Assembly: GCA_903932695.1 (NCBI GenBank)
Contig: CAIZGZ010000154.1
Span: 1-9,498 of the forward strand
Reading direction: 5' to 3'
DNA: 9,498 nucleotides
From: an uncultured Actinomycetes bacterium
GTDB lineage: Bacteria; Actinomycetota; Actinomycetes; Nanopelagicales; Nanopelagicaceae
Part shown: in pieces, positions 6,271 to 9,498 of the stretch
Layout of the letters: every line of letters starts with the position of its first letter
Position numbering within the stretch: position 1 is the stretch's first letter
Made by a program: the position numbers and the translations under genes
The notes under the pieces: generated by a model
What the model was told of the DNA's origin: nothing
Database searches by the model: none
What the model saw: only the letters and a program-made list of their open reading frames with translations

Positions 6271-7422
6271 AGCAGCAAATCGCTTGCCCCAAATCTCCCA
6301 ACTCCATTGCTCTACCGCCCACTGACGACCGAACTCCCCCATCCGCGTGAGGCGTTCTGGATCTGAGAGAAGAGAATTCACAGCGCTAGCAATCGCCTTA
6401 GGATCGTTACCATCGACGATCTCACCGCTACGCCCGACCATGACCGCGTCGGGGGCGCCACCGGATTCTCCGCCAAGAACAGCGATGCCGCTCGCACTCG
6501 CCTCAAGGTAGACAATTCCTAGCCCTTCTACTTCAAAGCCCGCCAACCGAGATCGAGATGGCATGGCAAAGAGATCGGCCAAGCGGAAATACTCAGGCAG
6601 CTCGGAATATGCAACACGACCCACAAAACGCACGTTTGATTCAAGTGAATATCGTTTCACTAATTGATCGAGTTTCTGCTTTCGAGGTCCGATACCCACA
6701 AAAACCAATACCGCATCTGGATGCTCTTTGAGAATTGCCGGCATTGCCGCCACCAGTCGGTCTTGGCCCTTTCGGTGTACAAGTCGACCGACGCAGACAA
6801 TCGTCTTCTTTCCGGCAAGCTGGAATTGATCAACCAACTCGGGGCTTTTCTTGCCCGGCGAAAAATGCGCGGTGGAGATTCCGGGTGCGATGCGAACCAT
6901 CGTGCAGCGCGAACTCACTCGAGGGTTCATAGCACTCTTCGTAAACTCACCTAAGTAAGTAAGGTAGTCAATACTTTTTGTTGACTGCGCAAAGATCGCG
7001 CTAAATGGCGGGATCTTTGCCCACCAGACTTCGTGACCATGAGTGAGTGCGACGATCCGCTTTGCGCCACGACGTTTTAAGAGACCAGACATCCATGCGA
7101 GCGGCATCGCTGCCCCAAACCAGATTACTTCGGAGCGATACTCCTTCATCAACTTCGCCACCGCTCTGTTGATCCGAGGAGATGGCAGAAGGACCTTTGC
7201 CCGATCGCGAACGATCAGAGCGCCGGTGCGTTCTGAGAGCAATCGATCAAACTCTTCACTTCCTGCTTGGGATGAAGTGAAGATCAAGAGTTCCGAGCAG
7301 TCGAGATAGTCGAGTAAACCCAAAATGAAGGTCTCGATACCGCCAGCCCGTGGCCCCAAATCATTGGTCACGAGAATAATTCGGCGCGATCCTCGAGGCT
7401 GTTGGCTAGATAAACTCACCAT
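6250..7422 (-). CDS. pimB: PimB-like GDP-mannose-dependent mannosyltransferase
   Basis: This 390-residue GT4-family (GT-B fold) glycosyltransferase matches PimB, which adds the second mannose to phosphatidylinositol monomannoside on the inner membrane face. The N-terminal VTNDLGPRAGGIETF (18-32) has the acceptor-side GGI loop typical of PimB. THGHE is at 127-131. The nucleotide-sugar half opens with VGRLVHRKGQD (211-221), carrying the Arg and Lys that bind the diphosphate, and holds the EX7E pair E299/E307 in EGLGIVYLE, followed by GGESGGAPDAV. The family assignment is firm. The exact acceptor is inferred from this similarity and from its place beside fadD and plsC, an order also recalled for M. 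tuberculosis fadD15-pimB. The ATG at 7422 has no Shine-Dalgarno. The 3' end overlaps the response regulator by 21 bases. Confidence 0.85.
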   Translation of the reverse strand: MVSLSSQQPRGSRRIILVTNDLGPRAGGIETFILGLLDYLDCSELLIFTSSQAGSEEFDRLLSERTGALIVRDRAKVLLPSPRINRAVAKLMKEYRSEVIWFGAAMPLAWMSGLLKRRGAKRIVALTHGHEVWWAKIPPFSAIFAQSTKSIDYLTYLGEFTKSAMNPRVSSRCTMVRIAPGISTAHFSPGKKSPELVDQFQLAGKKTIVCVGRLVHRKGQDRLVAAMPAILKEHPDAVLVFVGIGPRKQKLDQLVKRYSLESNVRFVGRVAYSELPEYFRLADLFAMPSRSRLAGFEVEGLGIVYLEASASGIAVLGGESGGAPDAVMVGRSGEIVDGNDPKAIASAVNSLLSDPERLTRMGEFGRQWAVEQWSWEIWGKRFAALFNETT

Positions 7423-7438
7423 CGAAGGTTAAACCATC

Positions 7439-7444
7439 TACGCT
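7439..7444 (+). promoter_or_regulatory. candidate -10 box, reductase gene
   Basis: TACGCT lies 7 bases before the GTG at 7452, the spacing expected for a leaderless transcript. The whole gap between the divergent pimB and reductase starts is only 29 bases (7423-7451), so any -35 elements must reach into neighbouring genes. On the minus strand TAGATG (7440-7435) is a weak -10 candidate for pimB. Confidence 0.3.
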
Positions 7445-7451
7445 TGAGGGC

Positions 7452-7988
7452 GTGAGATCTCGAGTAGTCGCCAACTTGCTTTTATCGCAAGACAATCGAG
7501 CGACCCTCGGCGGTAGCTCCAAAGCCCTATCTTTTCCGGCCGATCGATCTCGATTTCACGAACTGCGAAAGAGCGCCGCTCTCATTGTGATAGGTGGGAA
7601 TACCGCTCGTCATGAGCCGTATGCGACCACTCCCACTCCTCTAGTAGTTCTCACACACTCGCCTACTCTGACCGACCTTGGCTCGGTGGCACTCAACCCG
7701 CAGGCGCGAATCGCACACGGTGAGATCGATCTCTTACTCGATGACCTCCGTGATTCCGTTGGGCCCGGAACGAGCATTCTCATAGAGGCCGGCCCTGCGC
7801 TCATTACCCGAGCCCTTGAGCTTCATGCGATTGATGATTTGTATTTAAGTAGGAGTGATCTCTTGGGGGATCCCAACGCTCCGGCTTATGACCTAGCAAA
7901 TCTGCTCCATAACTATCAACTGGTCGAAGAACGGGAAGCGTCGGGTGGAAGCTTTCGCCGCTATCTGCTCGCGCCTACCACGAGTTAA
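7452..7988 (+). CDS. stand-alone RibD-C/DHFR-like reductase
   Basis: This 178-residue protein resembles the actinobacterial 'pyrimidine reductase' group, which has the RibD C-terminal (dihydrofolate-reductase-like) fold and binds NADPH. The N-terminal VANLLLSQDNRATLGGSS (6-23) corresponds to the family's substrate strand, followed by LSFPADRSRFHELR (26-39) and the VIGGNTAR (46-53) cofactor loop. Near 112-130 the ILIEAGPALITRAL segment matches the family's ILxEGGPxL signature. Two points differ from what I recall: the usual SLDG is SQDN, and the first Gly of EGGP is Ala. At 178 residues it is also shorter than typical members. No deaminase domain and no other riboflavin gene is nearby, so a role in riboflavin synthesis is not supported here. 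It may act on another pteridine- or pyrimidine-like substrate. The GTG start gives a complete first strand and follows a leaderless-type -10 box. Confidence 0.75.
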   Translation: MRSRVVANLLLSQDNRATLGGSSKALSFPADRSRFHELRKSAALIVIGGNTARHEPYATTPTPLVVLTHSPTLTDLGSVALNPQARIAHGEIDLLLDDLRDSVGPGTSILIEAGPALITRALELHAIDDLYLSRSDLLGDPNAPAYDLANLLHNYQLVEEREASGGSFRRYLLAPTTS

Positions 7989-8001
7989 TCGCTCTTCGAC
8001 T

Positions 8002-8007
8002 TACCAT
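8002..8007 (+). promoter_or_regulatory. candidate -10 box of DUF3000 gene
   Basis: TACCAT lies 6 bases before the ATG at 8014, which would put the transcript start on the start codon. No ribosome site precedes the ATG. No clear -35 box was found. Confidence 0.4.
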
Positions 8008-8013
8008 TAACCA

Positions 8014-8604
8014 ATGGCCCCGCACGTAAACTTTGATGAGATCGTTGCTCAGATTCGAGCCATCTCCACTCGGGCCCAGATCATTATTGAAGAGGTTCCC
8101 GCACCACAAAAACTCGCGCCCTTCGCCTTCGCCATGACTGCCGATGTCACCACGATCGCTGCAATCGATAACGAGGATTGCGACGACGATGACATCGCAA
8201 CCGCCCGTTTCGTCTTACTCCATGATCCAGCCGGTCAAGAGGGTTGGTTGGGAGATTTTCGATGTGTGACATTTGTTCGTGCGTCGATCGATCAAGAGAT
8301 GGCGAGTGATCCGGTTTTGGCTAGTGTCGGCTGGAGTTGGCTCCTTGATGCACTCGCCGCTCAGGACTGCTCCTATTCACAACCAAGCGGCACCGTTACT
8401 CGGGTCGCTAGCTCCTCGTTTGGTTCACTCGATGAGCGCGCGGATTCGGCCGAATTAGAAGTTCGCGCATCGTGGACGCCACGCGATGGCAGAGAGATCG
8501 CTGCTCATGTTCGCGCCTGGCTCGCACTTTTGGAGCAATGCGCAGGTTTAGAACCCGTACCGGAAGGTGTTGCAGAATTACATCGCAACCAGATCTCCCG
8601 ATAG
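8014..8604 (+). CDS. DUF3000 family protein
   Basis: This 196-residue protein of unknown function matches the actinobacterial DUF3000 family as I recall it. The conserved segments are EEVPAPQKLAPFAFAM (26-41), LLHDPAGQEGW (68-78) followed by DFRCVTFVRA (81-90), the GWSWL block (106-110) and PSGTVTR (124-130). A run of acidic residues (DNEDCDDDD, 52-60) separates the first two blocks and looks like a flexible insertion. No signal peptide or membrane segment is seen, so it is probably cytosolic. The family is usually found directly before an HRDC-containing RNase D gene (M. tuberculosis Rv2680-Rv2681, from memory), and the same pair is seen here. This suggests, but does not show, a link to RNA processing. 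The ATG at 8014 is favoured by an adjacent -10 box and a start shortly before the conserved region. Confidence 0.88.
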   Translation: MAPHVNFDEIVAQIRAISTRAQIIIEEVPAPQKLAPFAFAMTADVTTIAAIDNEDCDDDDIATARFVLLHDPAGQEGWLGDFRCVTFVRASIDQEMASDPVLASVGWSWLLDALAAQDCSYSQPSGTVTRVASSSFGSLDERADSAELEVRASWTPRDGREIAAHVRAWLALLEQCAGLEPVPEGVAELHRNQISR

Positions 8605-9498
8605 TTGAAGGCGAGGGAGCTACACCCCTCCTTGCGCCGCGTCAGGCAATGCCTGAGCTGATCGCATCTCGCGCGGCCTTTCTTGCAGCCTTAGATTCAC
8701 TTCAAGCCGGAGTTGGTCCGATTGCTATCGATGCCGAACGCGCATCGGGATATCGCTACAGCCAGCGCGCCTACTTAATACAAATATATCGACGCGATGG
8801 TGGACTCCATCTGATCGATCCGATCGCCGTTGCCGATGCTGACCTCTGGCGAGAGTTGAATACTCGATTTGCAGATCAGGAATGGATCATCCACGCCAGC
8901 ACTCAAGATCTGCCATGCCTGCGCGAACTTGGACTCAATCCACAAGTGCTCTTTGACACTGAACTTGGTGGTCGAATCGCAGGTGCGCCACGAGTCGGAC
9001 TAGGTCCCCTGTGCGAGTCACTTCTTGGTTTAGCACTCGCCAAAGAGCACAGCGCAGTCGATTGGTCGCTGCGACCACTCAAGGCGGAGTGGCTCACCTA
9101 CGCTGCACTCGATGTTGACGTTCTCGTTGATCTGCGTGACGAGGTCGAAAAGCTCCTAGCTGACTCTGGGAAGTTGGAGTGGGCGAAAGAGGATTTTGCA
9201 GCCATCCTCAATAATCCACCACCGCCTGCACGAAAAGATCCATGGCGGCGCACCTCAGGCATGCATAAGATGCGAGATCGAACGTCACTCGCGATTATTC
9301 GAGCGCTCTGGCATGCTCGCGATGATTTCGCTAAACAGGTCGATATCTCTCCTGGACGTATTTTTAATGATGAGATCCTGCTGGAAATCGCTACTCGCCG
9401 CCCCAAGACCATCGATGAGTTTACGAAATTAGTGAAGCGTCGTACTCGGGTCGAGAACCTGCCTACAACGGAGTGGTTCGCGCTGCTCAACCAGACTC
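8538..9498 (+). CDS. rnd: ribonuclease D with HRDC domain, 3' truncated by window
   Basis: The frame runs open to the window end with 320 codons visible. It encodes a DEDD-family 3'-5' exoribonuclease that trims RNA 3' ends such as tRNA precursors. Counting from 8538, Exo I is D65-x-E67 in IAIDAERASGY, the Exo II Asp is D124 in ASTQDL, and Exo III is Y188-x3-D192 in TYAALDVD. An HRDC nucleic-acid-binding domain begins near 248 (RTSLAIIRALWHARDD). The start is uncertain. ATG 8538 overlaps DUF3000 by 67 bases and has GGAG only 2 bases ahead, giving an odd Arg-rich leader. The only other usual start before Exo I, ATG 8649, would remove PLLAPRQ, which resembles a conserved actinobacterial segment (PLLxPRxG). 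I therefore keep the longer frame. It is co-directional with DUF3000 and probably co-transcribed. Confidence 0.88.
   Translation, partial: MRRFRTRTGRCCRITSQPDLPIVEGEGATPLLAPRQAMPELIASRAAFLAALDSLQAGVGPIAIDAERASGYRYSQRAYLIQIYRRDGGLHLIDPIAVADADLWRELNTRFADQEWIIHASTQDLPCLRELGLNPQVLFDTELGGRIAGAPRVGLGPLCESLLGLALAKEHSAVDWSLRPLKAEWLTYAALDVDVLVDLRDEVEKLLADSGKLEWAKEDFAAILNNPPPPARKDPWRRTSGMHKMRDRTSLAIIRALWHARDDFAKQVDISPGRIFNDEILLEIATRRPKTIDEFTKLVKRRTRVENLPTTEWFALLNQT
8642..8656. repeat. 15-bp palindrome at RNase D N-terminus
   Basis: TCAGGCA-A-TGCCTGA is a perfect 7+1+7 inverted repeat centred on the alternative ATG at 8649 of the RNase D frame. In RNA it could form a 5-bp stem that hides this ATG. In DNA it has the shape of a small operator. 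It also encodes part of the protein (SQ/RQAMPE region), so it may be accidental. Confidence 0.4.

Noticed and set aside
6966..6986. Inverted repeat AGTCAA/TTGACT with a 9-base loop
   Set aside because: It is inside the pimB coding sequence, with no following T tract on either strand; probably coincidental.
9098..9490. 130-codon minus-strand open frame opposite RNase D
   Set aside because: Very Ser/Arg-rich translation typical of an antisense shadow; the plus strand there encodes the Exo III and HRDC regions.

Overview
The window looks like a compact piece of chromosome from an actinobacterium with roughly balanced base composition (about half G+C by eye). The gene families point there: a DUF3000 protein next to an HRDC-containing RNase D, a PimB-type mannosyltransferase, a FadD15-type acyl-CoA ligase and a ROK glucokinase. 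The very short gaps, overlapping genes and apparently leaderless promoters suggest a streamlined aquatic lineage, perhaps near Nanopelagicales (acI). That placement is an inference from style and not proven. I see no mobile elements, CRISPR arrays, RNA genes or phage genes, and no gene-free stretch over 300 bases.

Layout. Positions 1-393 (+) hold the 3' end of a PD-(D/E)XK nuclease with a C-terminal cysteine cluster. Its stop codon overlaps that of plsC (390-1091, -), a phospholipid acyltransferase. plsC is divergent from an alpha/beta hydrolase (1176-2321, +) with an unusual two-helix membrane tail. The hydrolase converges, 4 bases apart, with a ROK glucokinase (coding 2326-3273, -). The glucokinase is divergent from a three-gene operon on the + strand: long-chain acyl-CoA ligase (3355-5139), a small histidine kinase with no sensor domain (5132-5701) and a NarL-type response regulator (5698-6270). 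The regulator overlaps by 21 bases the convergent pimB-like mannosyltransferase (6250-7422, -). Only 29 bases further on, a stand-alone RibD-C-type reductase starts (7452-7988, +), followed by DUF3000 (8014-8604, +) and RNase D (from about 8538, + , running off the window).

How the genes fit together. PlsC (phosphatidic acid), the hydrolase (probably an esterase or acylglycerol lipase), FadD (acyl-CoA supply) and PimB (phosphatidylinositol mannosides) form a membrane-lipid neighbourhood. From memory, plsC, fadD15 and pimB lie close together in the same relative orientations in Mycobacterium tuberculosis (Rv2182c, Rv2187, Rv2188c). The most notable local feature is the two-component system translationally coupled to fadD. 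The glk/fadD divergent promoter carries a 14-bp inverted repeat lying exactly between candidate -35 and -10 boxes of fadD, where a repressor would be expected to bind. Together these suggest a regulated lipid module, which is a hypothesis.
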